Assembly: GCF_001666755.1 (NCBI RefSeq)
Contig: NZ_LZJC01000020.1
Coordinates: 1 to 64,000 of the forward strand
DNA: 64,000 bases
Direction of reading: 5' to 3'
Source: Mycobacterium sp. E1214
GTDB lineage: Bacteria > Actinomycetota > Actinomycetes > Mycobacteriales > Mycobacteriaceae
Shown here: positions 1-9,909 of the stretch, one piece after another
Layout: each line of letters starts with the position of its first letter
Numbering within the stretch: the stretch's first letter is position 1
The notes under the pieces: model-generated
Told to the model about the DNA's origin: nothing
The model's database searches: none
Seen by the model: the letters and a program-made list of their open reading frames with translations, nothing else
Program-made: the position numbers and the translations under genes

Positions 1-194
1 GGGTTTCGGCGACGGGGCGCACCCGCACCTCGGCGCGGGCGGCGACGGCTCGGCGCGGGCGACCGGCGGCGGCGGCTCGACGGGGGCGGCGCGGGCGGCT
101 CGGCGGGGGTTTGTCGCTACGAGGCGGGCACTTCGCCAACCACTTCCCGACCGGTCCACTACGCCCGCGACCTCCCCGGCCCTACGATGGCGCC
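1..194. other. Left-edge G+C-rich stretch with inverted copy of wrbA sequence
   Basis: There is no supportable gene here. Bases 1-36 are the exact reverse complement of bases 283-318 inside wrbA. Bases 37-110 are low-complexity GGC/GGCG sequence whose reverse complement loosely resembles the wrbA coding frame upstream of that segment. A -10 box TACGAT lies at 183-188, six bases before the wrbA GTG. Confidence 0.6.
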
Positions 195-794
195 GTGACG
201 AAACTCGCGATCATCTACTACTCCGCCACCGGCCACGGCACCACGATGGCGCGCCGCGTCGCCGCCGCGGCGCAGGCCACCGGCGCCGAGGTGCGGGTGC
301 GCCCCGTCGCCGAAACCCTGCCTCCGGAGTCGTTCGCGCACAATCCCGCGTGGACGGCGAATTACGAAGCCACCAAAGACCTTCCGGCCGCGACCGGCGA
401 CGACATCGGCTGGGCGGACGCCGTCATCTTCGGCTCGCCGACGCGCTTCGGCTCCCCCGCAGCGCAATTGCGCGCCTTCCTGGACTCCCTGGGCGGCCTG
501 TGGGCGCAGGGCAAGCTCGCCGACAAGGTGTACGCCGCTTTCACGTCGTCGAACACGCTGCACGGGGGCCAGGAGACGACACTGACCTCGCTCTACACCA
601 CGCTGATGCACTTCGGCGGCATCATCGTCCCGCCCGGCTACACCGACCCGCTGAAATTCGTCGACGGCAATCCCTATGGAGCCAGCCTGCTCACCACCCA
701 CGACAACATCGACAAATTCGACGACGCCACCAACGACGCGCTGGACCACCTGGCCCGCCGCGTGGTGACCATCGCCGGCCGCCTGGCGGCCTAG
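195..794 (+). CDS. wrbA: WrbA-type NAD(P)H:quinone oxidoreductase (flavodoxin-like)
   Basis: This 199-residue protein matches the usual WrbA length (about 200). It would use bound FMN for two-electron reduction of quinones in the cytosol, avoiding semiquinones. The N-terminus has a beta strand followed by the FMN phosphate loop YYSATGHGTT. The central GSPTRFGSPAAQLRAF and the HGGQETT stretch are typical WrbA flavin-contact regions. I chose GTG 195 rather than the upstream start at 111 because the family begins at MTKLAIIYYS and a -10 box TACGAT ends six bases before this GTG, which suggests a leaderless mRNA. It converges on ilvC. It is not in the Mtb order I recall at this spot. Family assignment is firm; the physiological substrate is unknown. 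Confidence 0.85.
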   Translation: MTKLAIIYYSATGHGTTMARRVAAAAQATGAEVRVRPVAETLPPESFAHNPAWTANYEATKDLPAATGDDIGWADAVIFGSPTRFGSPAAQLRAFLDSLGGLWAQGKLADKVYAAFTSSNTLHGGQETTLTSLYTTLMHFGGIIVPPGYTDPLKFVDGNPYGASLLTTHDNIDKFDDATNDALDHLARRVVTIAGRLAA

Positions 795-803
795 CCGCGA
801 ACG

Positions 804-860
804 CGAAATCGACGCCAGCGCGGCGGTATCTCGAAAGTCCGCGCGCTGACGTCGATCTCG
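804..860. terminator. Large imperfect hairpin between convergent wrbA and ilvC
   Basis: Bases 804-823 (CGAAATCGACGCCAGCGCGG) pair with 839-860 with only a few mismatches or bulges around a 15-base loop. The hairpin lies between the two converging stop codons and could end transcription in both directions. No U-tract follows, which is common for mycobacterial hairpins. Confidence 0.5.
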
Positions 861-877
861 ACGAAGTACCGAAGGAC

Positions 878-1970
<1,093 letters not shown>

Positions 1971-1976
1971 GAAAAA

Positions 1977-2486
1977 TCACTTGGCGGTGCCGATTCCCCG
2001 CGGACCGCGCGACAACGACACCACACCCGATTCGACGATCTCGCGGATGCCGAACGGCTCCAGCACCCGCAGCAGCGCCTCGATCTTGCCGCGGTCGCCC
2101 GTCGCCTCGATGGTCAGGGCCTCGGGCGAGACGTCGATGACCTTGGCGCGGAACAGGTTCACCGCCTCGATCACCTGGCTGCGGCTGCCGGCGTCGGCGC
2201 GCACCTTGATCAGCGCCAGTTCGCGAGACACCGCGTTGCCTTCTTCGAGCTCAACGATTTTGATGACGTTGATCAGCTTGTTGAGCTGCTTGGTGATCTG
2301 CTCGAGCGGAGTCTCCTCGGCCGAGACGACGATGGTCATCCGGGACATGTTCTTCGTCTCGGTGCCGCCGACGGCCAACGACTCGATGTTGAAGCCGCGG
2401 CGCGAGAACAACGCGGCGATGCGGGCGAGCACACCGGGCTTGTCCTCCACCAACACCGACAGCGTGTGCGTTTTTGCTCCGGTCAT
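1977..2486 (-). CDS. ilvN: Acetolactate synthase small (regulatory) subunit
   Basis: This 169-residue regulatory subunit binds the large subunit IlvB1 and makes it sensitive to valine feedback. The N-terminal ACT domain (about residues 5-80) begins THTLSVLVEDKPGVLARIAALFSRRG, with the GVL turn that binds the effector. A C-terminal ALS-type domain follows (residues 85-160). The ilvB1 stop and ilvN start share one base (TGATG), implying translational coupling and balanced subunits. Confidence 0.96.
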   Translation of the reverse strand: MTGAKTHTLSVLVEDKPGVLARIAALFSRRGFNIESLAVGGTETKNMSRMTIVVSAEETPLEQITKQLNKLINVIKIVELEEGNAVSRELALIKVRADAGSRSQVIEAVNLFRAKVIDVSPEALTIEATGDRGKIEALLRVLEPFGIREIVESGVVSLSRGPRGIGTAK

Positions 2487-4354
2487 CAGGCGTGCCCTTC
2501 GCTCTCGTCGTCGAACAGCGGGCGGATGCCGCGCGCGGCCTGGATCTCGTCGTTGCTGGTGCCGGCCGCCACCATCGGCCAGACCTGCGCGTCGGCACCG
2601 ACGATGAAGTCGATCACCACCGGGCGGTCGTTGATGGCGCGCGCCTGGTTGATCGCGGCCTCGACGTCTTCCTCACGCTCACAACGGATTCCGACGCAGC
2701 CGAGCGCCTCGGCGAGCTTGACGAAGTCGGGGATGCGCCGCGAGTGGGTGGCCAGATCCGTTTGGGAGTACCGCTCCTCGTAGAACAGCGTCTGCCATTG
2801 GCGCACCATGCCCAGGTTGCCGTTGTTAATCAGCGCCACCTTGATCGGGATGCCCTCGACGGCGCAGGTGGCCAGTTCCTGGTTGGTCATCTGGAAGCAG
2901 CCGTCGCCGTCGATCGCCCACACCTCGGCCTCGGGCCGCGCCATCTTCGCGCCCATGGCGGCCGGAACGGCGAAGCCCATGGTGCCGAGCCCGCCGGAAT
3001 TCAGCCAGGTGCGCGGCTTTTCGTAGGAGATGAACTGTGCGGCCCACATCTGGTGCTGGCCGACGCCGGCCACGTACACCGCGTCGGGCCCGGCGATCTC
3101 GCCGAGCTTGGAGATGACGTATTCCGGGCTCAGGCTGCCGTCGCTCTGCGGCCCGTAGCTCAGCGGGTAGGTGGACTGGACCTGGTCCAGGTAGGCCCAC
3201 CACTCGGTCATGTCGACGGCACCCGGGATCTCGCGCTGGCGCAGCATGGCGATCAGCTCGGTGATGACGGCTTTGACGTCGCCGACGATGGGCACGTCCG
3301 CGTGGCGGTTCTTGCCGATCTCGGCCGGGTCGATGTCGGCGTGAATGACCTTGGCCTCCGGGGCGAACGTCTCGAGCTTGCCCGTCACCCGGTCGTCGAA
3401 GCGGGTGCCCAGCGCGATCAGCAGGTCGCTGCGCTGCAACGCCGCTACCGCGGCGACGGTGCCGTGCATGCCGGGCATGCCGAGGTGCTGGCGGTGGCTG
3501 TCCGGGAACGCGCCGCGCGCCATCAGCGTGGTGACGACGGGGATACCGGTCAGCTCGGCCAGTTCGAGCAGCTGCTCGGTCGCCTCCCCGCGAATGACGC
3601 CGCCGCCGACGTAGAGCACCGGTTTGCGGGCGGCCGCGATCAGCTTGGCGGCCTCCCGGATCTGCCGGCCGTGCGGCTTGGTGTTGGGCTTGTAGCCGGG
3701 CAGGTCCAGCCGCGGCGGCCAGCTGAACGTGCACTGGGCCTGCAGCACGTCTTTGGGGATGTCGACGAGCACCGCGCCCGGGCGGCCCGACGCCGCGATG
3801 TAGAACGCCTCGGCGAGCACCTGCGGGATCTCGTCGCCGGAGCGGACGAGGAAGTTGTGCTTGGTGATCGGCATCGTGATGCCGGAGATGTCGGCCTCCT
3901 GGAAGGCGTCCGTGCCGATCAGCGAGCGACCGACCTGGCCGGTGACCGCGACCACGGGGATCGAGTCCATCTGGGCGTCGGCCAGCGGCGTCACCAGGTT
4001 CGTCGCGCCGGGGCCCGAGGTGGCCATCATCACGCCGACCTTGCCGGTGGCGTGGGCGTAGCCGCTGGCCGCGTGGCCGGCGCCCTGCTCGTGGCGGACC
4101 AGCACATGGCGCAGCTTCTTGGAGTCGAACAACGGGTCATACACGGGCAGCACGGCGCCGCCCGGGATCCCGAAGATGACCTCGACGCCGAGCTCCTCCA
4201 ACGAGCGGATCACCGACTGTGCGCCGGTAAGTTGCTCGGGCGCAACACGTTTCGGGTGACTGGTGGGGGCGGCCGCGGGTGTTTCCGCCGCGTCCGTGGC
4301 GATGTCGGCGGCGCGCTGCGGCTCGGTGGCGTGCGACCTGGTGGGAGCGCTCAC
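2486..4354 (-). CDS. ilvB1: Acetolactate synthase large (catalytic) subunit
   Basis: ThDP-, FAD- and Mg-dependent enzyme that condenses pyruvate with pyruvate or 2-oxobutyrate, the committed step for valine, leucine and isoleucine. The 622 residues hold the three ThDP-enzyme domains. The catalytic Glu is in the [10 protein letters not shown] segment. The ThDP-binding region runs from [15 protein letters not shown] to [12 protein letters not shown]. The N-terminal 40 residues are Ala/Pro/Thr-rich and poorly conserved. The start is GTG 4354. Expression is probably controlled by the attenuator immediately upstream (4402-4510). Confidence 0.96.
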   Translation of the reverse strand: MSAPTRSHATEPQRAADIATDAAETPAAAPTSHPKRVAPEQLTGAQSVIRSLEELGVEVIFGIPGGAVLPVYDPLFDSKKLRHVLVRHEQGAGHAASGYAHATGKVGVMMATSGPGATNLVTPLADAQMDSIPVVAVTGQVGRSLIGTDAFQEADISGITMPITKHNFLVRSGDEIPQVLAEAFYIAASGRPGAVLVDIPKDVLQAQCTFSWPPRLDLPGYKPNTKPHGRQIREAAKLIAAARKPVLYVGGGVIRGEATEQLLELAELTGIPVVTTLMARGAFPDSHRQHLGMPGMHGTVAAVAALQRSDLLIALGTRFDDRVTGKLETFAPEAKVIHADIDPAEIGKNRHADVPIVGDVKAVITELIAMLRQREIPGAVDMTEWWAYLDQVQSTYPLSYGPQSDGSLSPEYVISKLGEIAGPDAVYVAGVGQHQMWAAQFISYEKPRTWLNSGGLGTMGFAVPAAMGAKMARPEAEVWAIDGDGCFQMTNQELATCAVEGIPIKVALINNGNLGMVRQWQTLFYEERYSQTDLATHSRRIPDFVKLAEALGCVGIRCEREEDVEAAINQARAINDRPVVIDFIVGADAQVWPMVAAGTSNDEIQAARGIRPLFDDESEGHA

Positions 4355-4401
4355 TGTGGTTCGGTGTCCTTATTCACTCTGGGAGTCTCGCTGGGGGCAA
4401 C

Positions 4402-4490
4402 AAAAAACCCCCGACAGCTCTTCTGCTGCACGAGGGTTGCGCGTTGGTGGATAGCTGAAATGCTGACGAGCTAGTCAGGCACCAACGCGC
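4402..4490 (-). promoter_or_regulatory. Transcription attenuator of the ilvB1-ilvN-ilvC operon
   Basis: Two elements are visible on the minus strand after the leader peptide. First, a perfect 11-bp stem pairs GCGCGTTGGTG (complement of 4480-4490) with CACCAACGCGC (complement of 4439-4449) and overlaps the leader-peptide codons. Second, a terminator hairpin at 4407-4437 (ACCCTCG against CGGGGGT, inner CAGC against GCTG) runs into a six-T tract at 4402-4407. The stem overlapping the peptide would melt or form according to ribosome position, which is classic branched-chain amino acid attenuation. Comparable control is known for corynebacterial ilvBNC. The alternative antiterminator pairing was not computed. 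Confidence 0.85.
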
Positions 4491-4510
4491 CGACTAATTA
4501 CTACGAGCAT
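4475..4510 (-). CDS. ilvB1 leader peptide MLVVISRRVGA
   Basis: An 11-codon ORF reads Met-Leu-Val-Val-Ile-Ser-Arg-Arg-Val-Gly-Ala-stop. Five of its eleven codons are Leu, Val or Ile, the end products of the operon. Its 3' part lies inside the 11-bp stem that precedes the terminator. Ribosome stalling at the Leu-Val-Val-Ile run would change folding of the downstream RNA. Too short for automatic gene calling, but context and composition make it convincing. Confidence 0.85.
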   Translation of the reverse strand: MLVVISRRVGA

Positions 4511-4627
4511 CCCGGGCTGTCCGGCGGTATCCATAACGTCCGACGGTAGCCTTCGCACAGCTCAGCCGTCAAATCCCGGCCCTTCGCCGGGGGCCGCCCG
4601 GGTCACGGCGGATGAAATGATGGGCGG

Positions 4628-5029
4628 GTGGCTACCGGTTCACCCTCCCCAACGCCGTCCCAGACGCCCGTCGTCATCAGGGTGTCCCCGATGGCCCACC
4701 TGGCCGTCGGCTTCCTGACATTGGGGTTGCTGATCCCGCTGACCGTGTGGGCGCCGTCGGCGGTGCTGCTGGTGATCCCGGTGGTGTTGTCGGCGATGAT
4801 CGTGCGGTTGCGCACCGTCGCCGACGATGGCGGCGTCACGGTGCGCACGTTGCTGGGCAGCCGCCGCCTGGCCTGGGGCGACATCGACGGCCTGCGTTTT
4901 CACCGCGGGTCGTGGGCGCGGGCGCGCCTGAAGAGCGGCGCCGAGGTGCGGTTACCCGCGGTCACCTTTGCGACGCTGCCGCAGCTGACCAAGGCCAGCG
5001 CGGGTCGCGTGCCGAATCCCTACGAGTGA
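4628..5029 (+). CDS. cfp6: Cfp6-like PH-domain membrane protein
   Basis: 133 residues. Two closely spaced hydrophobic segments (about residues 22-41 and 44-60) are followed by a small PH-like (bPH) domain from TVADDGGVTVRTLLGSRRLAW to the conserved C-terminus ASAGRVPNPYE. This is the family of M. tuberculosis Rv3004/CFP-6, originally found in culture filtrate, function unknown. The start is GTG 4628. It is divergent from the ilvB1 leader and converges with the DoxX gene. Position and sequence make orthology likely. Confidence 0.85.
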   Translation: MATGSPSPTPSQTPVVIRVSPMAHLAVGFLTLGLLIPLTVWAPSAVLLVIPVVLSAMIVRLRTVADDGGVTVRTLLGSRRLAWGDIDGLRFHRGSWARARLKSGAEVRLPAVTFATLPQLTKASAGRVPNPYE

Positions 5030-5041
5030 CGCCAGCGGAGG

Positions 5042-5902
5042 TCAGCCGATCGGGTTGACCCCGTTGAGCAGCACCCACACCCCGACGCCGGCCGCGATGC
5101 CGGCCAGCAGGGCGACGAAGGAGCCGATGAAGGGGCGGTGCGCCCAGCCCCGGCCGGCGTCCAGGCCGTAGCGGCCGGGTCCGGACAGGATGACCGCGAC
5201 GGCCATCACGATGAGGGTGAGCTGGTATTCGTGCCCGTCGGGCAGAAAGTACGTGAAGGTGTGGGTGTGCGGCCGCGCCGAGACGGTGGCCAGCAGGCCG
5301 TTGATCAGGAACGCCAGCGCGCCCGCCGCCGCCACCGGCGTGAACAGGCCGAGGACCAGCAGCACGCCCGCCACGGTCTCGCCGCCGGCGCTGACGTAGG
5401 CGAGGATGTCGGCGTGCTGATAGCCGACGTCGGACAGTGAGTTTTTGAACCCGGTGACGCCCGCGCCGCCCCACCAGCCGAACAGCTTCTGCAGTCCGTG
5501 GGCGATGAGCACCGCGCCGAGCCCGACCCGCAGGACCAGCAAACCGAGGTGCTGGGTGCCGCGGCGACCGAATTCGTGCACCCGGTCGTGGTGTTCGTCC
5601 GCGTCGACGTCGGCGGAATCGACGGCGGTGTGCCGCGATACCGACTGCGGCTGGACATAGGGCAGCGGCTCCTGCTGATCGAGCGCGTGGTAGCCGGCGG
5701 CCCCCGAGCCCGCCACGGCGGCGTGGTGGCCATAGGGGATGACGGTGGTGGTTCCGGTGCTGGGGTGGAAATCACCGGGGTAACCGATGGGCGTCAGATC
5801 ATCTTCGGGATCGACCAGGCGCGCAGAGACGGGGCGTCCCGGAATCGGCTCGGAAGCTTCGCCGGGCCGCTGCCAAGGTGCGTCATTCGGTTGACTGCTC
5901 AC
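5042..5902 (-). CDS. DoxX-family membrane protein (Rv3005c-like)
   Basis: 286 residues. The N-terminal half (1-110) is hydrophilic, rich in Pro, Asp and His, with no recognisable domain. The C-terminal half is a four-helix DoxX/DUF4870-like membrane domain starting LGLLVLRVGLGAVLIAHGLQKLFGWWG and containing GGETVAGVLLVLGLFTPVAA. In M. tuberculosis the Rv3005c product acts with SodA and SseA in a membrane-associated oxidoreductase complex for oxidative stress. I trimmed the much longer open frame to GTG 5902 because codons upstream look non-coding and the conserved family begins near VSSQPNDAPW. Confidence 0.8.
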   Translation of the reverse strand: MSSQPNDAPWQRPGEASEPIPGRPVSARLVDPEDDLTPIGYPGDFHPSTGTTTVIPYGHHAAVAGSGAAGYHALDQQEPLPYVQPQSVSRHTAVDSADVDADEHHDRVHEFGRRGTQHLGLLVLRVGLGAVLIAHGLQKLFGWWGGAGVTGFKNSLSDVGYQHADILAYVSAGGETVAGVLLVLGLFTPVAAAGALAFLINGLLATVSARPHTHTFTYFLPDGHEYQLTLIVMAVAVILSGPGRYGLDAGRGWAHRPFIGSFVALLAGIAAGVGVWVLLNGVNPIG

Positions 5903-6109
5903 GGGTGTCAGGGTAAGGGCATTCGCCCCTAGATTGGGGATTTGAGCGGCGCTTTCGCCAGGCAATCGGCGGTTTGCCCGCCAAACGGGGCCCAAATCAC
6001 CGCGCGGGGGCGTCCGGGGGGCCGAAATGGCGCCGTCGGCCGCCGCCGACGGCCGTCCTGACGGGACGTGTGTGGCGGCGCCGCCGCCGGTATCCGTAGC
6101 CTTGCGGTC

Positions 6110-7240
6110 ATGCGACTTGGGCGATCGAGGCGGTCGATTCGGCGCGGATTCACCGCGCTGTGTGCGGTCGCGCTGCTCTCGAGCGGTTGCGCCCGGTTCA
6201 ACGACGCCCAGTCGCAACCGTTCACCACGGCGCCGGAGCTCAAGCCGCAACCCAGTTCGACCCCGCCCCCGCCGCCGCCGTTGCCGCCGACGCCGTTCCC
6301 CAAGGCCTGCCCGGCGCCCGGCGTGATGCAGGGCTGCCTGGAGAGCACCAGCGGCCTGATCATGGGTCCCGACAGCAAAACCGCGTTGGTTGCCGAGCGC
6401 ACCACGGGCGCGGTCAAGGACATCTCGGTGAGCGCCGAACCCAAGGTGAAGATGGTGATCCCGGTCGATCCGTCCGGTGACGGCGGCCTGATGGACATCG
6501 TGCTGTCGCCGACCTACCCGCAAGACCGCCTCATGTACGCCTACATCAGCACCCCGACCGACAACCGGGTGATCCGGGTGGCCGACGGCGACATCCCCAA
6601 AGACATCTTGACCGGAATCCCCAAGGGCGCCACCGGCAACGCCGGCGCGCTGACCTTCACCAGCCCCACCACCCTGGTGGTGTTGACGGGCGACGCGGGC
6701 AACCCGGCGCTGGCTGCGGACCCGAAGTCTTTGGCGGGCAAGGTGTTACGCATCGAGCAGCCGACCACCATCGGTCAGGCACCGCCCACGACGGCGCTGT
6801 CCGGCGTCGGCTCCGGTGGCGGCTTGTGCATCGACCCCGTCGACGGCTCGCTCTACGTCGCCGACCGCACCCCGACGGCGGACCGGTTGCAGCGCATCAC
6901 CAAGACCTCGGACGTGTCGACGGTGTGGACCTGGCCGGACAAGCCGGGGGTGGCGGGCTGCGCGGCGATGGACGGGACCGTGCTCGTCAACCTGATCAAC
7001 ACCAAGATGACCGTCGCGGTCCGGCTGGCGCCGGCGACCGGGGCGGTCACCGGTGAACCCGACGTCGTCCGCAAGGACACGCATGCGCACGTCTGGGCGT
7101 TGCGGATGTCCCCGGACGGCAACGTGTGGGGCGCGACGGTCAACAAGACCGCCGGCGACGCCGAGAAACTCGACGACGTGGTGTTCCCGCTGTTCCCGCA
7201 GGGCGGCGGTTTCCCCCGCAACAGCGACGACAAGAGCTGA
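6110..7240 (+). CDS. lppZ: LppZ lipoprotein, PQQ/GSDH-type beta-propeller
   Basis: 376 residues. A signal peptide ends in the lipobox LLSSGC (Cys about residue 25), so it is lipid-anchored outside the membrane. A Pro-rich linker follows (PPPPPPLPPTPFP). The rest is a six-bladed sugar/sorbosone-dehydrogenase-type propeller (LMDIVLSPTYPQDRLMYAYIS, GGGLCIDPVDGSLYVADR). The catalytic role in mycobacteria is unproven; the Mtb homologue is a known antigen. The start ATG 6110 lies seven bases after a TAGCCT -10 box, consistent with a leaderless transcript. Confidence 0.9.
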   Translation: MRLGRSRRSIRRGFTALCAVALLSSGCARFNDAQSQPFTTAPELKPQPSSTPPPPPPLPPTPFPKACPAPGVMQGCLESTSGLIMGPDSKTALVAERTTGAVKDISVSAEPKVKMVIPVDPSGDGGLMDIVLSPTYPQDRLMYAYISTPTDNRVIRVADGDIPKDILTGIPKGATGNAGALTFTSPTTLVVLTGDAGNPALAADPKSLAGKVLRIEQPTTIGQAPPTTALSGVGSGGGLCIDPVDGSLYVADRTPTADRLQRITKTSDVSTVWTWPDKPGVAGCAAMDGTVLVNLINTKMTVAVRLAPATGAVTGEPDVVRKDTHAHVWALRMSPDGNVWGATVNKTAGDAEKLDDVVFPLFPQGGGFPRNSDDKS

Positions 7241-7258
7241 GCGGCAAGGACTTTCGCG

Positions 7259-8773
7259 CTAGCCCTGCCCGCAGGCGGCCAGGACCAGTTCGCGGACCCG
7301 CGCCGCGTCGGCCTGGCCGCGGGTAGCCTTCATCACCGCGCCGACGATCGCGCCGGCCGCGGCCACCTTGCCGCCGCGAATCTTCTCCGCGACGTCGGGG
7401 TTGGCTGCCAGCGCCTCGTCGACCGCGGCCTGGGTCACCGAGTCGTCGCGCACCAGGGCTAGGCCGCGGGCGGTCATGACCTCGTCGGGCTCACCCTCGC
7501 CGGCCAGTACGCCCTCCACGACCTGGCGGGCCAGCTTGACCGACAGCTTGCCCTCGTCGACCAGCGCCACCACCGCGGCCACCTGCGCCGGGGTGATGGC
7601 CAGTCCGTCCAATGCCACGCCGGCCTCGTTGGCCTTTTGCACCAAGAAGTTGCCCCACCACGCGCGGGCCTGCTCGCTGGACGCGCCGTGTGTGACCGTC
7701 TCGGCGACCAATTCGACGGCGCCGGCGTTGACCAGGTCGCGCATCACCTCGTCGGAGACGCCCCACTCCTGCTGAATTCGCTTACGGCTCAACCAGGGCA
7801 GCTCGGGGATGGTTTCGCGCAGCCGCTCGACGAGCTCGCGGCTGGGCGCGACGGGCTCCAGGTCGGGTTCGGGGAAGTAGCGGTAGTCCTCGGCGGTCTC
7901 CTTGACGCGGCCCGGGCTGGTGTAGCCACCGGTCTCGTGGAAGTGCCTGGTTTCCTGGATGATTCGGCCACCGGATGCCAGCACCGCGGCCTGCCGCTGC
8001 ATCTCGTAGCGCACGGCGACCTCGACGCTTTTCAGCGAGTTGACGTTCTTGGTTTCGGTGCGGGTGCCGAACTCGACCGTGCCGATCGGCCGCAGGGACA
8101 CGTTGGAGTCGCAGCGCATCGAGCCCTGGTCCATGCGCACGTCGGATACGCCCAACCCGCGCAACAGGTCCCGCAGGGCCGTCACGTAGGCGCGGGCGAT
8201 CTGCGGGGCCCGCTCCCCCGCGTTCTGGATCGGCTTGGTGACAATCTCGATCAGGGGAACGCCGGCGCGGTTGTAATCGATCAACGACGTCGTGGCGCCG
8301 TGGATCCGGCCGGTCTCGCTGCCCAAGTGGGTCAGCTTGCCGGTGTCCTCCTCCATGTGCGCCCGCTCGATCTCGACGCGCCAGGTGCTGCCGTCGTCAA
8401 GCGGGGCGTCCAGATAACCGTTGATGGCGATCGGCTCGTCGTACTGGGAGATCTGGTAGTTCTTCGGCTGATCCGGGTAGAAGTAGTTCTTGCGCGCGAA
8501 CCGGCACCACGGCACGATCTCGCAGTTGAGCGCCAGCCCGATCCGGATGGCCGACTCCACGGCGGCCTGGTTGACCGTCGGCAGCGAGCCGGGCAGGCCC
8601 AGGCAGATCGGGCACACCTGCGTGTTGGGTTCGGCGCCGAAAGTGGTGGCGCAGCCACAGAACATCTTGGTGGCGGTGGACAACTCGACGTGCACCTCGA
8701 GCCCGAGCACCGGATCGAAGCGGGTGAGGACCTCGGCGTAGGGCATGAGATCGGCGTCGGCAGCAACACTCAT
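7259..8773 (-). CDS. gatB: Asp/Glu-tRNA amidotransferase subunit B
   Basis: 504 residues. GatB activates Glu-tRNAGln or Asp-tRNAAsn by phosphorylation and passes it ammonia from GatA. The N-terminal cradle domain has [18 protein letters not shown] and Cys residues of the zinc site ([12 protein letters not shown]). The helical and YqeY-like tail domains follow. The open frame runs far upstream, but ATG 8773 fits family length and is seven bases from a TAGGAT -10 box, suggesting a leaderless message. It is separated from gatA-gatC by pfkA, as in Mtb. Confidence 0.95.
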   Translation of the reverse strand: MSVAADADLMPYAEVLTRFDPVLGLEVHVELSTATKMFCGCATTFGAEPNTQVCPICLGLPGSLPTVNQAAVESAIRIGLALNCEIVPWCRFARKNYFYPDQPKNYQISQYDEPIAINGYLDAPLDDGSTWRVEIERAHMEEDTGKLTHLGSETGRIHGATTSLIDYNRAGVPLIEIVTKPIQNAGERAPQIARAYVTALRDLLRGLGVSDVRMDQGSMRCDSNVSLRPIGTVEFGTRTETKNVNSLKSVEVAVRYEMQRQAAVLASGGRIIQETRHFHETGGYTSPGRVKETAEDYRYFPEPDLEPVAPSRELVERLRETIPELPWLSRKRIQQEWGVSDEVMRDLVNAGAVELVAETVTHGASSEQARAWWGNFLVQKANEAGVALDGLAITPAQVAAVVALVDEGKLSVKLARQVVEGVLAGEGEPDEVMTARGLALVRDDSVTQAAVDEALAANPDVAEKIRGGKVAAAGAIVGAVMKATRGQADAARVRELVLAACGQG

Positions 8774-8780
8774 GCCGCCG

Positions 8781-8786
8781 ATCCTA
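8781..8786 (-). promoter_or_regulatory. -10 box of leaderless gatB promoter
   Basis: TAGGAT on the minus strand ends seven bases before the gatB ATG, the spacing at which transcription would start at the start codon itself. Confidence 0.55.
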
Positions 8787-8788
8787 AT

Positions 8789-8837
8789 GGTGATCGCGAG
8801 CGCCGCGAAGCGGGGCGACGCGGGGCGAAGCGGGTCA
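8789..8837. repeat. Intergenic repeat related to the 55-bp repeat at 62605-62714
   Basis: The stretch GGTGATCGCGAGCGCCGCGA and its continuation match the right-end 55-bp repeat at most positions, and it contains an internal near-duplication (CGAAGCGGGGC-type units). It runs into the pfkA stop codon. This looks like a dispersed mycobacterial intergenic element. Confidence 0.6.
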
Positions 8838-9866
8838 GCCGAAGAACGCGACGGCGTCGTCGTAGCGGCTTTGCGGCACCAGCTTGAGCTGGCGCACGGC
8901 GTCGGCCAGCGGCACGCGGCCGATGTCTTGCCCCCGCAACGACACCATCTGCCCGTACTCCCCCGCGTGCGCGGCGTCGGCGGCGTTGACGCCGAATCGG
9001 GTGGCCAGCACCCGGTCGTACGCGGTGGGCGTCCCGCCGCGCTGGACGTGGCCGAGCACGGTGACCCGGACGTCCTTGTTGATCCGCTTCTCCACCTCGG
9101 CGCCGAGCTGGGCCGCGACCCCGGTGAACTTCTCGTGGCCGAACTCGTCGATCCCGCCCTCGCGCAACGAGATCGAGCCCGCGATGGGTTTGGCGCCCTC
9201 GGCGACCACACAAATGAAGTGTGAATCCCCGCGCTGGAAGCGGCGTTTGACCAGGCGGCACACCTCTTCGACGTCGAAGGGCTGTTCGGGAATCAGCGTC
9301 ATGTGGGCGCCCGAGGCCAGGCCCGCGTTGAGCGCGATCCAACCGGCGTGGCGGCCCATCACCTCCACCAGCATCACGCGCTGATGGGATTCGGCGGTGC
9401 TGTGCAACCGGTCGATCGCGTCGGTGGCCACCGTCAACGCCGTGTCGTGGCCGAAAGTCACGTCGGTGCAATCGATGTCGTTGTCGATCGTCTTGGGCAC
9501 GCCGACCACGGGCACGTTCTCCTCGGAGAGCCAGTGCGCGGCCGTCAGGGTGCCCTCGCCGCCGATCGGGATGAGGACGTCGATGCCGTTGTCGTCGAGG
9601 GTCTGCTTGATCTGGTCCAGCCCGGCGCGCAACTTGTCCGGATGCACCCGCGCGGTGCCCAGCATGGTGCCGCCCTTGGCCAGCAGCCGGTCGTTGCGGT
9701 CGTCGTTCTGCAGCTGCACGCGCCGGTTCTCCAGCAGCCCGCGCCACCCGTCCTGGAAGCCGACCACCGACGAGCCGTAGCGGGAGTCACACGTGCGCAC
9801 CACCGCCCGGATGACGGCGTTGAGGCCGGGACAGTCGCCGCCGCCGGTGAGAACTCCGATCCGCAT
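8835..9866 (-). CDS. pfkA: ATP-dependent 6-phosphofructokinase
   Basis: 343 residues. Phosphorylates fructose 6-phosphate to fructose 1,6-bisphosphate, committing carbon to glycolysis. The N-terminal nucleotide site [20 protein letters not shown], the GGEGTL loop and the sugar-binding [21 protein letters not shown] motif are all present. A Gly in the GGEGT loop favours ATP over pyrophosphate as donor. It lies on the minus strand between gatA and gatB, each separated by short gaps. Confidence 0.95.
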   Translation of the reverse strand: MRIGVLTGGGDCPGLNAVIRAVVRTCDSRYGSSVVGFQDGWRGLLENRRVQLQNDDRNDRLLAKGGTMLGTARVHPDKLRAGLDQIKQTLDDNGIDVLIPIGGEGTLTAAHWLSEENVPVVGVPKTIDNDIDCTDVTFGHDTALTVATDAIDRLHSTAESHQRVMLVEVMGRHAGWIALNAGLASGAHMTLIPEQPFDVEEVCRLVKRRFQRGDSHFICVVAEGAKPIAGSISLREGGIDEFGHEKFTGVAAQLGAEVEKRINKDVRVTVLGHVQRGGTPTAYDRVLATRFGVNAADAAHAGEYGQMVSLRGQDIGRVPLADAVRQLKLVPQSRYDDAVAFFG

Positions 9867-9909
9867 CCCCTCATCTTGCCCTGCCGGTCGCCGGCAGCGC
9901 AGCGAAAGC

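Noticed and set aside
1..110. Gly-rich reading suggesting the end of a PE_PGRS-like gene
   Set aside because: Too short; the first 36 bases are explained as an inverted copy of wrbA sequence.
2474..4474. 666-codon plus-strand ORF over ilvB1
   Set aside because: Antisense shadow of ilvB1; no domain and biased composition.
5903..6523. N-terminal extension of the DoxX gene
   Set aside because: The frame stays open but the conserved protein starts at GTG 5902, and the extension overlaps lppZ antisense.
8774..9211. N-terminal extension of gatB
   Set aside because: It overlaps pfkA on the same strand in another frame; family length and a -10 box favour ATG 8773.
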